From: Tabrizicola thermarum
Lineage (GTDB): Bacteria > Pseudomonadota > Alphaproteobacteria > Rhodobacterales > Rhodobacteraceae
Length of the DNA: 64,000 nt
Reading direction: 5' to 3'
Assembly: GCF_003574395.1 (NCBI RefSeq)
Contig: NZ_KZ984538.1
Span: 206,714-270,713, forward strand
This document shows, piece after piece, positions 37,201-46,606 of the stretch (the stretch's first letter is position 1; each line of letters starts with the position of its first letter). The notes beneath the pieces were generated by a model, which saw only the letters and a program-made list of their open reading frames with translations, did no database searches and was not told the DNA's origin. Made by a program: the position numbers and the translations under genes.

Positions 37201-38052
37201 TCAGGCCCCGTAGGCGCAGCGCAGTTCCTGCACCAGCAGATCCATCGCCTCGTCCCTGCGTCGGTTGGCGCGATAGAGCGCCAGCTTCATCTCTCCCACC
37301 GGGGGCAGCTGGTTCTCGCCGGCGATCGGCGCCATGCCTTCGGGAATGCTGCCCAGCATCCGGACCGATACCGCCAGGTCCGCCGCCACCGTCGCCTCGA
37401 CCGCCTGCTCGCTTTCGCCCCCCGTGGCCATCTCCCACAGGATGCCCGCCGCCTCCAGCGCGGCCTGCGCGCGCGGGCGGAAGATGCAGGTGTCCTTGAA
37501 CCCCAGCCGCAGGGGCCGACGCTGCCAGGCATGGCCGTCGACCGCCCCGACCCAGACCAGCCCGCGCGTGGACAGGATCTCGGCCTCGGGGTCCGGGGTT
37601 TCCTCGGTCGTCAGCATCAGGTCGAAGGCGCCCCGCGCATAGTCCTGCTTCATCAGCAGCGTAAAGGACGACACCAGATGAATCCGCACCTTCGGGTAGG
37701 CCTGCGCCATCCGCTTCAGGATGCCGGGGATCGACGGATAGACCACGTCATGCGGTACGCCCAGCCGGATCTCGCCCTGGCAACAGGTCGCCGACAGCAG
37801 CGACATCGCCTCGTCGTTCAGCGCCAGCATCCGGCGGCCGTAGGACAGAAGCTGCTCGCCGTCCGGGGACAGCGCCAGCTTGCGGGCCGCGCGCAGGAAC
37901 AGCGGCATGCCAAGCGAGTCCTCCAGCCGCTTGATCTGCATCGAAACGGCCGACTGGGTCAGGTTCAGATATCCCGCCGCGCGGGTCACACCGCCGACTT
38001 CGGCAACCGTCACGAAGGACCGCAGGGCAGAGAGGTCGAGATTGCGCGGCAT
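37201..38052 (-). CDS. LysR-type transcriptional regulator
   Basis: A 283-aa LysR protein with helix-turn-helix LDLSALRSFVTVAEVGGVTR and LTQSAVSMQIKRLEDSLGMP at residues 5-52. The ligand-binding domain follows (GEIRLGVPHDVVYPSIPGIL). The start at 38052 gives the usual short lead MPRNLDLSAL; a start at 38085 is in frame and possible. It is convergent with the quinone reductase (two bases between stops) and divergent from a DUF1127 gene, which is therefore the likeliest target. Confidence 0.9.
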   Translation of the reverse strand: MPRNLDLSALRSFVTVAEVGGVTRAAGYLNLTQSAVSMQIKRLEDSLGMPLFLRAARKLALSPDGEQLLSYGRRMLALNDEAMSLLSATCCQGEIRLGVPHDVVYPSIPGILKRMAQAYPKVRIHLVSSFTLLMKQDYARGAFDLMLTTEETPDPEAEILSTRGLVWVGAVDGHAWQRRPLRLGFKDTCIFRPRAQAALEAAGILWEMATGGESEQAVEATVAADLAVSVRMLGSIPEGMAPIAGENQLPPVGEMKLALYRANRRRDEAMDLLVQELRCAYGA

Positions 38053-38178
38053 ATCACAGATCCTGATGGCTGGCGTAACAATCATTCGTTTCCATCATGA
38101 AGAAGATTGGAGCATCTTTCAAGCATCCTGATGCTTCGGCGTCGCACCATCATCGATCCTCATGAAAGGACCCGAACC

Positions 38179-38409
38179 ATGTCGCTCCGCGCGCACGCTC
38201 TTCCCATCACGTCCGGCCTGCATCGCCTGACTGCCAGTCTTGCCCGGCTCCCCTCGCGCATGCTGAAGGCAGCCGCACTGGCGCGGTCGCGTCGGGCTTT
38301 GCGACACCTCGACGATCACCTCTTGCGCGACGTCGGTCTGACCCGATCCGAAGCACTGACCGAGGCCGCGCAATCCGCCTGGAAGGCTCCTGCGCACTGG
38401 CAGGAGTGA
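38179..38409 (+). CDS. DUF1127 family small protein
   Basis: A 76-aa basic protein. The C-terminal DUF1127 motif reads RSRRALRHLDDHLLRDVGLT followed by RSEALTEAA. DUF1127 proteins are small arginine-rich factors; some bind RNA and affect phosphate or carbon metabolism in alphaproteobacteria. GAAAGGA lies eight bases before the ATG. Upstream, AGCATC-CT-GATGCT (38123-38136) is an inverted repeat between this gene and the divergent LysR regulator. Confidence 0.88.
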   Translation: MSLRAHALPITSGLHRLTASLARLPSRMLKAAALARSRRALRHLDDHLLRDVGLTRSEALTEAAQSAWKAPAHWQE

Positions 38410-38536
38410 ATTGCTCCGCTTTCGCTGTTTGACCGGCCGTAATCCTTGAAATCAGGGGCTGGCTTCCCAATATTTGACGCACGAGGTCGCGCCGGTTCCC
38501 CCGGCGTTGCCCTTAGGGACAACATCGGAGGCTTCT

Positions 38537-39274
38537 ATGGCTCAATATGAAACGATCCGCAGCGTTGGCGTCGGCGCCCGCGCGCAGATCGACGAAGGGC
38601 TTCGCGCCCACATGAACAAGGTCTACGGGCTGATGTCCGTGGCCATGCTGGTTACGGCCGGCGTCGCCTGGGCGGTCGGCTCGTCCGAGCAGCTGTTCTC
38701 GATCCTGCGCAACCCCGCAACCGGGTCGATGACGATCCTCGGCTGGATCGCGATGTTCCTGCCGCTGGGCATGGTCTTCGCCTTCGGCGCGCTCATCAAC
38801 CGGATGTCGGTCGCGGCGGCGCAACTGTTCTTCTACGCCTTCGCCGCGGCGATGGGTCTGTCGCTGGCCTGGATCTTCCAGGTCTTCACCGGCGTCTCGA
38901 TCGCACAGACCTTCCTCATCACCGCGATCTCCTTCGCGGGCCTGTCGCTGTATGGTTACACCACCAAGCGTGATCTCAGCGCGATGGGCACCTTCCTGAT
39001 GATGGGTCTGATCGGCCTGATCGTCGCGATGATCGTGAACCTGTTCCTCGCCTCTTCGGCGCTGGCCTTCGCGATCTCGGTGATCGGCGTGCTGATCTTC
39101 GCGGGTCTGACCGCCTTCGACACGCAGCGGATCAAGAACGACTACATCCAGCATGCGGTGGCGATGGACCAGGAATGGCTGGGCAAGTCCGCGATCATGG
39201 GCGCGCTGACCCTGTATCTGGACTTCATCAACCTGTTCATGTTCCTGCTGCAATTCCTGGGCAACCGCGAATAG
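38537..39274 (+). CDS. Bax inhibitor-1 family (YccA/YbhL-like) membrane protein
   Basis: A 245-aa protein with seven membrane helices. Family motifs include MNKVYGLMSVAMLVTAGVAW, FAFGALINRMSVAAAQLFFY and the C-terminal GLTAFDTQRIKNDY, with the conserved Asp pair region. Family members are membrane proteins linked to calcium leak or FtsH protease interaction. The ATG at 38537 follows GGAGG by five bases; a TTG at 38474 would extend it without signal. A strong palindromic terminator follows. Confidence 0.94.
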   Translation: MAQYETIRSVGVGARAQIDEGLRAHMNKVYGLMSVAMLVTAGVAWAVGSSEQLFSILRNPATGSMTILGWIAMFLPLGMVFAFGALINRMSVAAAQLFFYAFAAAMGLSLAWIFQVFTGVSIAQTFLITAISFAGLSLYGYTTKRDLSAMGTFLMMGLIGLIVAMIVNLFLASSALAFAISVIGVLIFAGLTAFDTQRIKNDYIQHAVAMDQEWLGKSAIMGALTLYLDFINLFMFLLQFLGNRE

Positions 39275-39293
39275 GTCGCCCGACAGCCTGACG

Positions 39294-39324
39294 AAAGGGC
39301 CGGTCCCGGGACCGGCCCTTTTTC
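39294..39324 (+). terminator. Intrinsic terminator, perfect 28-base palindrome
   Basis: AAAGGGCCGGTCCC (39294-39307) is followed by its exact complement GGGACCGGCCCTTT (39308-39321), then TT. It can also serve the convergent GNAT gene, whose stop overlaps its end. Confidence 0.9.
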
Positions 39325-39838
39325 ATGTCGGCAGGTTGGTCAGCATCCTGATCGCGGGAAACAGGATGCCCGGCTGCAAGGGCACGTCGATCTGCCCGAC
39401 CACACGGAAGCCCAAAGCCGCGTAGAACGGCACCGCCGTCCGCGTCGACAGGCACTCCATCCGCCGCACACCCGCTCGTGCGGCATCCGCCATCGCCTCG
39501 ACCATCAGCTTGCGCCCGACGCCCTGACGGACCAGGTCCGGATCGGTCGCCACATGCCGCACATGGCCGGTATCGCCCGCTGCCGAGCCCCGGCCGCCGG
39601 GATGCCCCAGGCTCCACCCGCCCGAACCGACCACACGGTCCGTCGCATCCACGGCCAGGAAATACCGGCCCGAGGCCAGCAGCTCCGGTCGTGCCCGCGC
39701 GATGATCGGCACGGCCAGCACCATGACCGAAGGCGGATAGTCCGCTGCAAGCAGGCGCGGATAGCTGCGCGCCAGAAGCCGGTCGACAGCTGCAAGGTCG
39801 CCAGGTCCGGCGCGGCGGATGGTGATCGTCGGTGCCAT
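39323..39838 (-). CDS. GNAT family N-acetyltransferase
   Basis: A 171-aa acetyltransferase. Motif A reads HVATDPDLVRQGVGRKLMVE near residues 101-120, followed by CLSTRTAVPFYAALGFRVVG, the classical beta5/alpha4 region. The start at 39838 gives MAPTITIRRAGPGDLAAVDR, a typical GNAT first strand; a GTG at 39862 would add eight residues. Neither has a strong ribosome site. The substrate is unknown. Confidence 0.88.
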   Translation of the reverse strand: MAPTITIRRAGPGDLAAVDRLLARSYPRLLAADYPPSVMVLAVPIIARARPELLASGRYFLAVDATDRVVGSGGWSLGHPGGRGSAAGDTGHVRHVATDPDLVRQGVGRKLMVEAMADAARAGVRRMECLSTRTAVPFYAALGFRVVGQIDVPLQPGILFPAIRMLTNLPT

Positions 39839-39880
39839 GCCCGACAGATGGCGCGCTGGCACGGAAAGGAAAGCCGCGCC

Positions 39881-40573
39881 TCAGACCACCGCGCCGAAAA
39901 CCTTCCCCACAAGCGCCGTCACCGCCATCGCGACCGCCCCCCAGAAGGTGACCCGCAGCACCCCGCGCCAGACCGATGCTCCGCCTGCCTTCGCCCCCAC
40001 CGCCCCCAGCGCCGCCAGGAAGATCAGCGACAGCACCGTGACCCAAAGTGAGATCGTCGCCTCGGGCACCAGCGCCGCCGTGGCCAGCGGCAACGCCGCC
40101 CCGACCGCGAAGGTCAGCGCCGACGCCCCCGCCGCGACCAGAGGCTTGGCCTCGGTATGCTCGGAGATCCCAAGCTCATCGCGCACATGCGCGGCCAGGG
40201 CGTCCTTCTCGTGCAACGCCGCCGCGACCTGCGCGGCAAGCGCGGGCGGCACCCCCCTGCGTTCGTAAATGCCAGCCAATGCGCGCAATTCCTCCTCAGG
40301 GTCTGCGGCAATCTCGGCGGCCTCGCGGATCACATCCGCCCGTTCGGTATCGGCCTGGCTGCTGACCGAGACATATTCCCCGGCGGCCATCGACAGGGCC
40401 CCCGCCGCAAGCCCGGCGGCCCCGGCGATCAGCACCTCGGCCCGCCCCGAAGCGGCAGCAACCCCGACGATCAGCGACGCGGTCGAGACGATCCCGTCAT
40501 TCGCCCCAAGGACGGCTGCCCGCAGCCATCCCACCCGGGCCACATAATGCTCTTCACGGTGATTGCGTTCCAT
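39881..40573 (-). CDS. VIT1/CCC1 family iron/manganese transporter
   Basis: A 230-aa membrane protein. The signature start is HYVARVGWLRAAVLGANDGI, followed by VSTASLIVGVAAASG and MAAGEYVSVSSQADTERAD. The cytoplasmic helical insert with acidic residues (EEELRALAGIYERRGVPPAL) corresponds to the metal-binding domain. Five membrane helices are recognisable. The ATG at 40573 has GAGG four to five bases upstream. It would export or sequester Fe2+ or Mn2+. Confidence 0.92.
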   Translation of the reverse strand: MERNHREEHYVARVGWLRAAVLGANDGIVSTASLIVGVAAASGRAEVLIAGAAGLAAGALSMAAGEYVSVSSQADTERADVIREAAEIAADPEEELRALAGIYERRGVPPALAAQVAAALHEKDALAAHVRDELGISEHTEAKPLVAAGASALTFAVGAALPLATAALVPEATISLWVTVLSLIFLAALGAVGAKAGGASVWRGVLRVTFWGAVAMAVTALVGKVFGAVV

Positions 40574-40670
40574 GGGACCTCGCTTGTGTCGTCCCGTCCT
40601 TGTCCCATCGCGCCACGCCGTCAAGCCGAAGCGCACTTTCGACGATCAGCGCCAGCTTATTGGGCAAAAG

Positions 40671-40701
40671 AAAAGGGCCGCGCCCCTGCGGACACGGCCC
40701 C
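40671..40701 (-). terminator. Terminator after rpmG
   Basis: On the minus strand GGGCCG (40700-40695) and CGGCCC (40680-40675) form a stem followed by TTTTCTTTT. It sits 23 bases after the rpmG stop. Confidence 0.75.
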
Positions 40702-40723
40702 GAACCTTCGATCCGGCGCGATC

Positions 40724-40891
40724 CTACTTGATCTTGCCTTCCTTGTACTCGACATGCTCCCGCTTCACGGGATCGTACTTCTTGACGACCATCTTCTCGG
40801 TCATCGTCCGGGCGTTCTTCTTGGTCACATAGAAGTGGCCAGTGCCCGCGGTCGAGTTCAGGCGGATCTTGATGGTGGCGGGCTTTGCCAT
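40724..40891 (-). CDS. rpmG: Ribosomal protein L33
   Basis: A 55-aa ribosomal protein beginning [20 protein letters not shown] and ending [31 protein letters not shown] is the family core. This is the cysteine-free form lacking the CxxC zinc pairs. The monocistronic layout with its own terminator is usual. GAGGAAACGACC precedes the ATG. Confidence 0.97.
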   Translation of the reverse strand: MAKPATIKIRLNSTAGTGHFYVTKKNARTMTEKMVVKKYDPVKREHVEYKEGKIK

Positions 40892-41004
40892 GGTCGTTTC
40901 CTCTGCATCGGGGAATCCAATGGCCCCCGGTCAAATCCTTGAAGCCCGCCTTTTAGCCACGCAGGCGGCAGAGTCAACCGCGAAACGGCCAACCTGTGAT
41001 CGAT

Positions 41005-41422
41005 TTGCGCGGAGAGCCTGTAAGCCGGATTCTGTCCTGGGCCGAAACCCATGGATGACCATTCCTCTGCCAACCGTGTCGCCACGGCGGTCAAGCTGCC
41101 AACCCGGGCCTCTCGGGCGTTGGCATCCCTGCGGACGGTATCCCGGGCCTGACCCGGGACCGGCCCCCGCGCGAGGCCCCTATTTGGCATTGCTCCGGGT
41201 GGGGCTTGCCGTGCCGGTCCTGTTGCCAGTCCCGCGGTGGGCTCTTGCCCCACCGTTTCACCATCACCCCGGCGAACCGGGGCAGTCTCTTCTCTGTGGC
41301 GCTTTCCCTGGGGTTGCCCCCGCCGGGCGTTACCCGGCACCCTTGCCAACGGGAGTCCGGACTTTCCTCGACCCCGGACATGATCCGGGGCCGCGGCCAT
41401 CCAGCCCTCCGCGCGAGGCTCA
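41005..41422 (-). ncRNA. rnpB: RNase P RNA, bacterial class A
   Basis: The catalytic RNA of RNase P, which matures tRNA 5' ends. Conserved blocks on the minus strand are GAGGAAAGTCCGGACTC near the 5' end (J3/4 region), GGGTGATGGTGAAACGGTGG-type loops mid-molecule, and ACAGAATCCGGCTTACAGGC near the 3' end. P1 forms between 41403-41414 and 41007-41018. Ends are estimated to within about ten bases. The 5' end lies almost directly after the ampD stop at 41424, so its promoter probably lies inside ampD. Confidence 0.95.
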
Positions 41423-41423
41423 G

Positions 41424-42131
41424 TTAGGCATCGGCGCCGCTTCCGTCAATCGCAAACCGGCGCAGGGCCGCCGCCAGCGCGCAATCCGTCGCGTCCAGCG
41501 GTCCCCTGGCCATAGGCCGAAAGCGCAGACGAAAGGCGGCAAGCAGCGTCTGAGGCGCGGCCTCGGGATAGCCGAAGGCGCGCAGGTCGGCGACAAACCC
41601 CGCCTCGTCCGGCACATCGCCGACGCCCCCCTGCGTCGCGGGCAGGGAAGCCTCGGTCAGATCGGGCCAGACTGCCAGCCCCTGCAAGGCCAGCCGCCGC
41701 CAGTCGAACCGCGCGCCCGGGTCGGTCTTGCGGTCCGGCGCCAGGTCGCTGTGCCCGATCACTGCCTGCGGCGGCAGCGCGTGACGGTCCAGAAGATCGG
41801 CCAGCAACCGCTCCAGCGACGCCATCTGCGGCTCGGCAAAGGGTTCGGCCCCGCTGTTCACCAGTTCGATCCCGATGGACCGCGAGTTCACATCCCCCGC
41901 CCCGCCCCATTCCCCTGCCCCGGCATGCCAGGCCCGCGCGCCCTCATCGACCAGCACATGCAGGGTTCCGTCCCGGTCGATCAGGTAATGCGCCGACACC
42001 TCGGCCTGCGGATCGCACAGCCGCTCCAGCGAGGCCGCGCAGTCAAGCACGGTGTAATGCAGGACGATCAGCTCGACCCTGGCCCCGCCCTTCCGGTCGC
42101 CGAAGTTGGGCGACGGGTAGGTCAGCCTCAC
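41424..42131 (-). CDS. ampD: N-acetylmuramoyl-L-alanine amidase, AmpD type
   Basis: A 235-aa zinc amidase of the amidase_2 family. LIVLHYTVLDC supplies H25; HYLIDRDGTLHVLVDEGARA and WHAGAGEWGG follow; and IGHSDLAPDRKTDPG holds the final His and Asp ligands. It lacks a signal peptide, so it likely works in the cytoplasm on recycled anhydro-muropeptides. The C-terminal 60 residues may be a peptidoglycan-binding extension. The upstream lipoprotein gene overlaps it by four bases. Confidence 0.9.
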   Translation of the reverse strand: MRLTYPSPNFGDRKGGARVELIVLHYTVLDCAASLERLCDPQAEVSAHYLIDRDGTLHVLVDEGARAWHAGAGEWGGAGDVNSRSIGIELVNSGAEPFAEPQMASLERLLADLLDRHALPPQAVIGHSDLAPDRKTDPGARFDWRRLALQGLAVWPDLTEASLPATQGGVGDVPDEAGFVADLRAFGYPEAAPQTLLAAFRLRFRPMARGPLDATDCALAAALRRFAIDGSGADA

Positions 42132-42892
42132 TGCAGCGCGGTGCGGAAAGGACGCGGATCCCAGGCGCAGGCGAACCCGTCGCCGTCGGGATCGACGCCC
42201 ATCCGGTCGCGCTCGGGGCCGCCCTTGGCCAGAAAGTCCTGCTGGGCCTGATCCGACGAGGCATACTTGGCGCAGGCCGCGTTCGCGTCACGGATGCCGA
42301 GACCCGACCGCTTGTACATCTGGACCCCCGGCGCATGCTTCGTGGCCAGCGCGAATTCCACGATGTTCGGCCCGATATCGCCTGGCCGCTGCGGCAGGTC
42401 CTTCGGCTGGACCACGACATATTCCGCCCGGTTCCGCGCAATGCGCTCGGCATCGCTTTCGATGGTCTCGCGCGCCGAAACCGCGTTGAAGTCCTGTTCG
42501 TCCGAGATGCCGATGTGGTTGGCGACCTCGCCCGATTCCTCCTTGATCCCGGCCGGAGCTCCACCACGCGGACGGGCCGCAGTATCGGTGGGCGTTGCGA
42601 CCGGCGCGGCCAACGGGGTCGCGGTCGGACCGGGCGTCACCGGCGCGCCTGCAACCGGGGCCACGCCCTGCGCACGGTCGATGGCGGCTGCGGCGGCGGC
42701 CGGATCGAAGCCCCCGCCCGGCGGCGGGATGGTGACCGGAGTGCCCGCCGGCCCCGGGGCCGCGCCCCGGATATAGCTGTTGTAGTCCTGAAAGCCGACG
42801 CCCGGTCCGGTCTCGGTCGACGTGGGCGTGCAGGCGGCCAGCATCAGCGCAGCAACAGTCGCGCCAGCGGCGGGAAGATAGGTACGGCTCAT
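42128..42892 (-). CDS. Lipoprotein with C-terminal Excalibur-like calcium motif
   Basis: A 254-aa lipoprotein. Lipobox ALMLAAC gives Cys21. A low-complexity Pro/Ala/Thr linker (residues 40-115) leads to a folded C-terminal part. The end carries DRMGVDPDGDGFACAWDP, an EF-hand-like loop with a following cysteine as in Excalibur domains; the partner cysteine is in NAACAKYAS. The start at 42892 follows GAGGCACTG. It overlaps ampD by four bases, suggesting a shared role at the cell wall. Confidence 0.85.
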   Translation of the reverse strand: MSRTYLPAAGATVAALMLAACTPTSTETGPGVGFQDYNSYIRGAAPGPAGTPVTIPPPGGGFDPAAAAAAIDRAQGVAPVAGAPVTPGPTATPLAAPVATPTDTAARPRGGAPAGIKEESGEVANHIGISDEQDFNAVSARETIESDAERIARNRAEYVVVQPKDLPQRPGDIGPNIVEFALATKHAPGVQMYKRSGLGIRDANAACAKYASSDQAQQDFLAKGGPERDRMGVDPDGDGFACAWDPRPFRTALQ

Positions 42893-42923
42893 CAGTGCCT
42901 CAATGGGTGCGTTTTGCGGCCCA

Positions 42924-44402
42924 TTACCACCATTTTTCCGCTTTGGCCACAAAGCCCGCCCGGCTTTCCAACACATGTGCGTAATTCAGCAACTCTGCCT
43001 CTTGCCAGGGTCGCCCGATCAGTTGCAGCCCCAAGGGCAACCCCTGCCCGTCCAGCCCCACCGGGACCGAGATCCCCGGCAACCCCGCCAGGTTCACCGT
43101 CACGGTAAAGACGTCGTTCAGATACATCTTCACCGGGTCGGCATCCGCCATCTCTCCCAGTCCGAAGGCCGCACTGGGAGTGGCCGGGGTCAGGATCGCA
43201 TCCACGCCCTCCGCGAACACCGTCTCGAAGTCGCGCTTGATCAGTGCCCGCACCTTCCGCGCGCGGTTGTAATAGGCGTCGTAGAACCCCGCCGACAGCA
43301 CATAGGTCCCCACCATGATCCGGCGCTGCACTTCCGGCCCGAAGCCTTCGGCCCGGGTCTTTTCGTACATCTCGGTGATGCCGTCGCCTGCCGCCAGCTT
43401 CGCCCGGTGGCCATAGCGCACCCCGTCATAGCGGGCGAGGTTCGACGACGCCTCGGCGGGGGCGATCACATAGTAAGCGGGCAGAGCGTATTTCGTGTGC
43501 GGCAGGCTGATGTCGCGCACCTCGGCGCCCGCGTCGCGCATCATCTCGATCCCGCGCGCCCACAGCGCCTCGATCTCCTCCGGCATCCCGTCCATCCGGT
43601 ATTCCTTGGGGATGCCGATCACCTTGCCCCGGATGTCGCCGGTCAGCGCGGCCTCGAAATCCGGCACCGGAATGTCGGCGCTGGTCGAATCCTTCGGGTC
43701 ATGCCCCGCCATCGCGCCCAGCATGATCGCCGCATCGCGGACCGATTTGGTCATCGGCCCCGCCTGATCCAGGCTGGAGGCGAAGGCCACGATCCCCCAG
43801 CGGCTGACGCGGCCATAGGTCGGCTTGATCCCCACGATCCCGGTGAAGGCCGCCGGCTGGCGGATCGATCCGCCGGTATCCGTCCCCGTCGCGCCAAGGC
43901 AGAGGTCCGCCGCCACCGCCGCCGCCGACCCGCCCGAGGACCCGCCCGGCGTCAGAAGCCGGTCGTCCACCTTCCAGGGGTTCACCGCGTTGCCATAGCA
44001 GCTGGTCTCGTTCGACGAGCCCATGGCGAATTCGTCCATGTTCAGCTTGCCCAGCATCACCGCGCCCGCCTCGAACAGCTTCGCGGTGACGGTGGACTCA
44101 TACTCCGGCCTGAACCCCCGCAGGATGTTCGACGCGGCCTGGCTCGGCACGCCCCTGGTGCAGAACAGATCCTTGATCCCCAGCGGAATCCCGCACATCG
44201 AGGGCGCATCGCCCGCCTTCAGCCGGGCATCCGCCGCGCGTGCCTGCTCCAGCGCGATCTCGGGCGTCTTGTGAACGAAGGCGTTCAGCGCGTCGCCCGC
44301 GTCGATCGCCGTCAGGCAGGACATGGTCAGGTCAACCGCCGAGATCTCGCCCTTGCGCAAGGCATCCCGCGCCGCCGCGATTGTCCAGGTATTCGCGCTC
44401 AT
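42924..44402 (-). CDS. gatA: Asp-tRNA(Asn)/Glu-tRNA(Gln) amidotransferase subunit A
   Basis: A 492-aa amidase that provides ammonia from glutamine to convert mischarged Glu-tRNA(Gln) or Asp-tRNA(Asn). The Ser-cisSer-Lys triad is K77 (PLGIKDLF), S155 ([11 protein letters not shown]) and S179 ([13 protein letters not shown]). Length and C-terminus ([14 protein letters not shown]) are normal. It overlaps gatC by four bases (ATGA). The third subunit, gatB, is not in the window. Confidence 0.97.
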   Translation of the reverse strand: MSANTWTIAAARDALRKGEISAVDLTMSCLTAIDAGDALNAFVHKTPEIALEQARAADARLKAGDAPSMCGIPLGIKDLFCTRGVPSQAASNILRGFRPEYESTVTAKLFEAGAVMLGKLNMDEFAMGSSNETSCYGNAVNPWKVDDRLLTPGGSSGGSAAAVAADLCLGATGTDTGGSIRQPAAFTGIVGIKPTYGRVSRWGIVAFASSLDQAGPMTKSVRDAAIMLGAMAGHDPKDSTSADIPVPDFEAALTGDIRGKVIGIPKEYRMDGMPEEIEALWARGIEMMRDAGAEVRDISLPHTKYALPAYYVIAPAEASSNLARYDGVRYGHRAKLAAGDGITEMYEKTRAEGFGPEVQRRIMVGTYVLSAGFYDAYYNRARKVRALIKRDFETVFAEGVDAILTPATPSAAFGLGEMADADPVKMYLNDVFTVTVNLAGLPGISVPVGLDGQGLPLGLQLIGRPWQEAELLNYAHVLESRAGFVAKAEKWW

Positions 44403-44686
44403 TCCACCACCTTCGGCACGGCAAAGAACCCCTCGCGCGCGTCGGGCGCGTTCTTCAGCACCTGGGCCTGGATGTTGCCATCCGTCACCACATCCGCCCG
44501 CCGCTTCAGCCGCATCGGCGTGACGCTGACCATTGGCTCCACCCCCGTCACGTCGACCTCGTTCAGCTCTTCCATGAAGCCGAGGATGCCGGACAGCTGA
44601 CCCGCCAGTTTCGGCAGGTCCTGTTCCTCGACCCGGATCCGGGCCAGTTTTGCCACCTTGCGGGCGGTGTCGATGTCGATCGCCAT
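44399..44686 (-). CDS. gatC: Asp-tRNA(Asn)/Glu-tRNA(Gln) amidotransferase subunit C
   Basis: A 95-aa subunit that holds GatA and GatB together. It reads [20 protein letters not shown], then [20 protein letters not shown] and the C-terminal [11 protein letters not shown]. The start at 44686 is chosen because GGAG sits six bases before it and overlaps the first in-frame ATG at 44698. The stop overlaps the gatA start. Confidence 0.96.
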   Translation of the reverse strand: MAIDIDTARKVAKLARIRVEEQDLPKLAGQLSGILGFMEELNEVDVTGVEPMVSVTPMRLKRRADVVTDGNIQAQVLKNAPDAREGFFAVPKVVE

Positions 44687-44851
44687 CGGGCTCTCCATTC
44701 GGTTTGGCCCCGTTTAGCCCGCGACCACCGCCCCTGCAAGCGCCTGGCGGCTGACCGCGCGGCAGCCGCCCCGGCGGGCGGTTGCGGATTGTCATGGTCA
44801 CACCATCTGCCCATGCTATCTGCCTGCACGGAAAGCACGAAGGAGAAACAC

Positions 44852-45547
44852 ATGCAGATCACCTGGTTCGGCCATTCCGGCTTCCGGATCGAGATCGAAG
44901 AGGCCGTCCTGCTGGTCGATCCCTGGCTCACCGGCAACCCGATGTTCCCCGTCGGGCAGGAAGATCGGGCGGTGCAGGGCGCGACCCATATCCTGCTGAC
45001 CCATGCCCATGGCGACCACGCCTCGGACGCGGCGCGGCTCGCGGGCAAGCTGGGGATCAAGGTGCATTGCATCCACGAGGTTTCGGAATGGCTGAACAGC
45101 CAGGGCTGCGAAACCCTGGGCTTCGGCAAGGGCGGCACGCTGACCCTGAACGGCGCGAAAGTGACGATGGTCAACGCCGTCCATTCGGCCAGCATCGACT
45201 TCGGGGGCAAGGGCCTTCTTCCGGCAGGGTCTGCGGCGGGTTTCATGATCGCGGGCGAGGGCCACACGATCTATCTCTCGGGCGATACCGACATCATGGC
45301 CGACATGGCCTGGATGGCCGAATACCACCAGCCCGACATCGGCATCCTGTCCTGCGGCGGGCATTACACGATGGACATGGAACGCGCCGCTTGGGCCGCG
45401 CGGAAATGGTTCAACTTCCGCTGGGTGATCCCCTGCCACTACCGGACCTTCGGCATCCTCGCCCAGGATGCCAGCCTGTTGAAAGCCGGCCTCCCGCCGG
45501 GGATCGAGGTGATCGAACCGCAGGTGCTGGAGCCGATCCGGATCTGA
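44852..45547 (+). CDS. UPF0173 metal-dependent hydrolase (beta-lactamase fold)
   Basis: A 231-aa metallo-beta-lactamase-fold protein. The metal motif is [16 protein letters not shown] near residues 49-64. [20 protein letters not shown] and [10 protein letters not shown] are typical of the UPF0173 group, and [12 protein letters not shown] gives the last histidine. AAGGAG is nine bases before the ATG. Substrate is unknown; some relatives act on phosphodiesters or lactones. Confidence 0.9.
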   Translation: MQITWFGHSGFRIEIEEAVLLVDPWLTGNPMFPVGQEDRAVQGATHILLTHAHGDHASDAARLAGKLGIKVHCIHEVSEWLNSQGCETLGFGKGGTLTLNGAKVTMVNAVHSASIDFGGKGLLPAGSAAGFMIAGEGHTIYLSGDTDIMADMAWMAEYHQPDIGILSCGGHYTMDMERAAWAARKWFNFRWVIPCHYRTFGILAQDASLLKAGLPPGIEVIEPQVLEPIRI

Positions 45548-45559
45548 CCCTTCCGGGCG

Positions 45560-46417
45560 CTACCTGTAGCCGTAAAGCCACCCGTCGCCGTCCGCCTCCA
45601 GAATATCGGGGTCGATCAGCGGGTGGTTGCGCAGGTCCACCCCCGACAGCGCCGGAATCCGGATACGGTGCAGTGACTGCCCCGGCCCGCAGGGCGCAAG
45701 CCCGCGCAGCGCGTTGGCCTTGTCGCGGTCGATGAACTCGGCCACCACGCAATGGCGGATGCCCTGGCCGCAGTGATAATCGCCCCGGTGCGGGATGTTG
45801 GTATCGAAGACCAGGCAGTCCCCCGGCTGATAGGCCACCCGCACCGCTCCTTCACGCTCATCCGTCTTTGGCTTGAACAGGAACCGCGAGATTTCGTCCT
45901 TGATCCGGATGTCATAAAGATTCGGACGCTCGGTCGGGACGACCACCGTGCCGGACGGATTGCCCTCGGTGTCGAAGACCATGAACACCTTGACCCGGTA
46001 GCCGACATTGTCGTCGTGCCAGCCTTCCGCCGTAGCGTTCAGCCCGTCCATCACCGACTTGACGTAAAGGTCGTCCAGCCGGACCCTTGGCCCCAGATAA
46101 TCGGTCATCGCCGCCTGAAGCGTCTTCGAGGTCAGGATCGCCTCCCAAAGGAAGGCGGGCAGGTTCCAGTTGAAATAGATGCGCTTCGCCTCGTCCGGGC
46201 GCACCCGCAATTCGGAGGCGATCATGCGGGCGTTCAGGCCGGGCGCGTCGAGGAAGCTGTCGATGCGGGTCTTCAGCATCCCGTCGCGAATGCCGCTGCG
46301 CTGCACGTTTCCCGTCGCATCCGACCGGCGGTCGAAACGGTGGATCGGACCAAGGCAGCGCCTGCGTCTGCCCAAGAGCTTGAGCGTCTTGACGGCCTTC
46401 TTCACGCTGCTCGCCAT
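45560..46417 (-). CDS. Putative 2-oxoglutarate/Fe(II)-dependent oxygenase
   Basis: A 285-aa protein. H134 and D136 (EGWHDDNVGY) and H210 (NIPHRGDYHC), with R221 eleven residues later, fit the HxD...H facial triad and 2OG-binding arginine of PhyH-like oxygenases. Residues 1-50 are very basic (VKKAVKTLKLLGRRRRC) and look like a separate nucleic-acid or membrane-binding segment. The start at 46417 has GAGAGG eight bases before it. Gene debris lies upstream. The substrate is unknown; relatives hydroxylate small molecules or glycans. Confidence 0.65.
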   Translation of the reverse strand: MASSVKKAVKTLKLLGRRRRCLGPIHRFDRRSDATGNVQRSGIRDGMLKTRIDSFLDAPGLNARMIASELRVRPDEAKRIYFNWNLPAFLWEAILTSKTLQAAMTDYLGPRVRLDDLYVKSVMDGLNATAEGWHDDNVGYRVKVFMVFDTEGNPSGTVVVPTERPNLYDIRIKDEISRFLFKPKTDEREGAVRVAYQPGDCLVFDTNIPHRGDYHCGQGIRHCVVAEFIDRDKANALRGLAPCGPGQSLHRIRIPALSGVDLRNHPLIDPDILEADGDGWLYGYR

Positions 46418-46606
46418 CAGGATTGCCTCTCGCCATTTCCGGTGTAGCTGCTGTTGAAAATGCCGAACTGCGCCCGCAACCGCAAGGCGCGCGCGCCGGA
46501 TTGGGCGAGGTTCGGCCCTTGCACCCCTCGCGGCCGGGAGATCTGGCTTGACGTGAAGGCACCCCCGCTGCTCCCGACGCCGGACATCACTGACGGGAAC
46601 CGTGCC

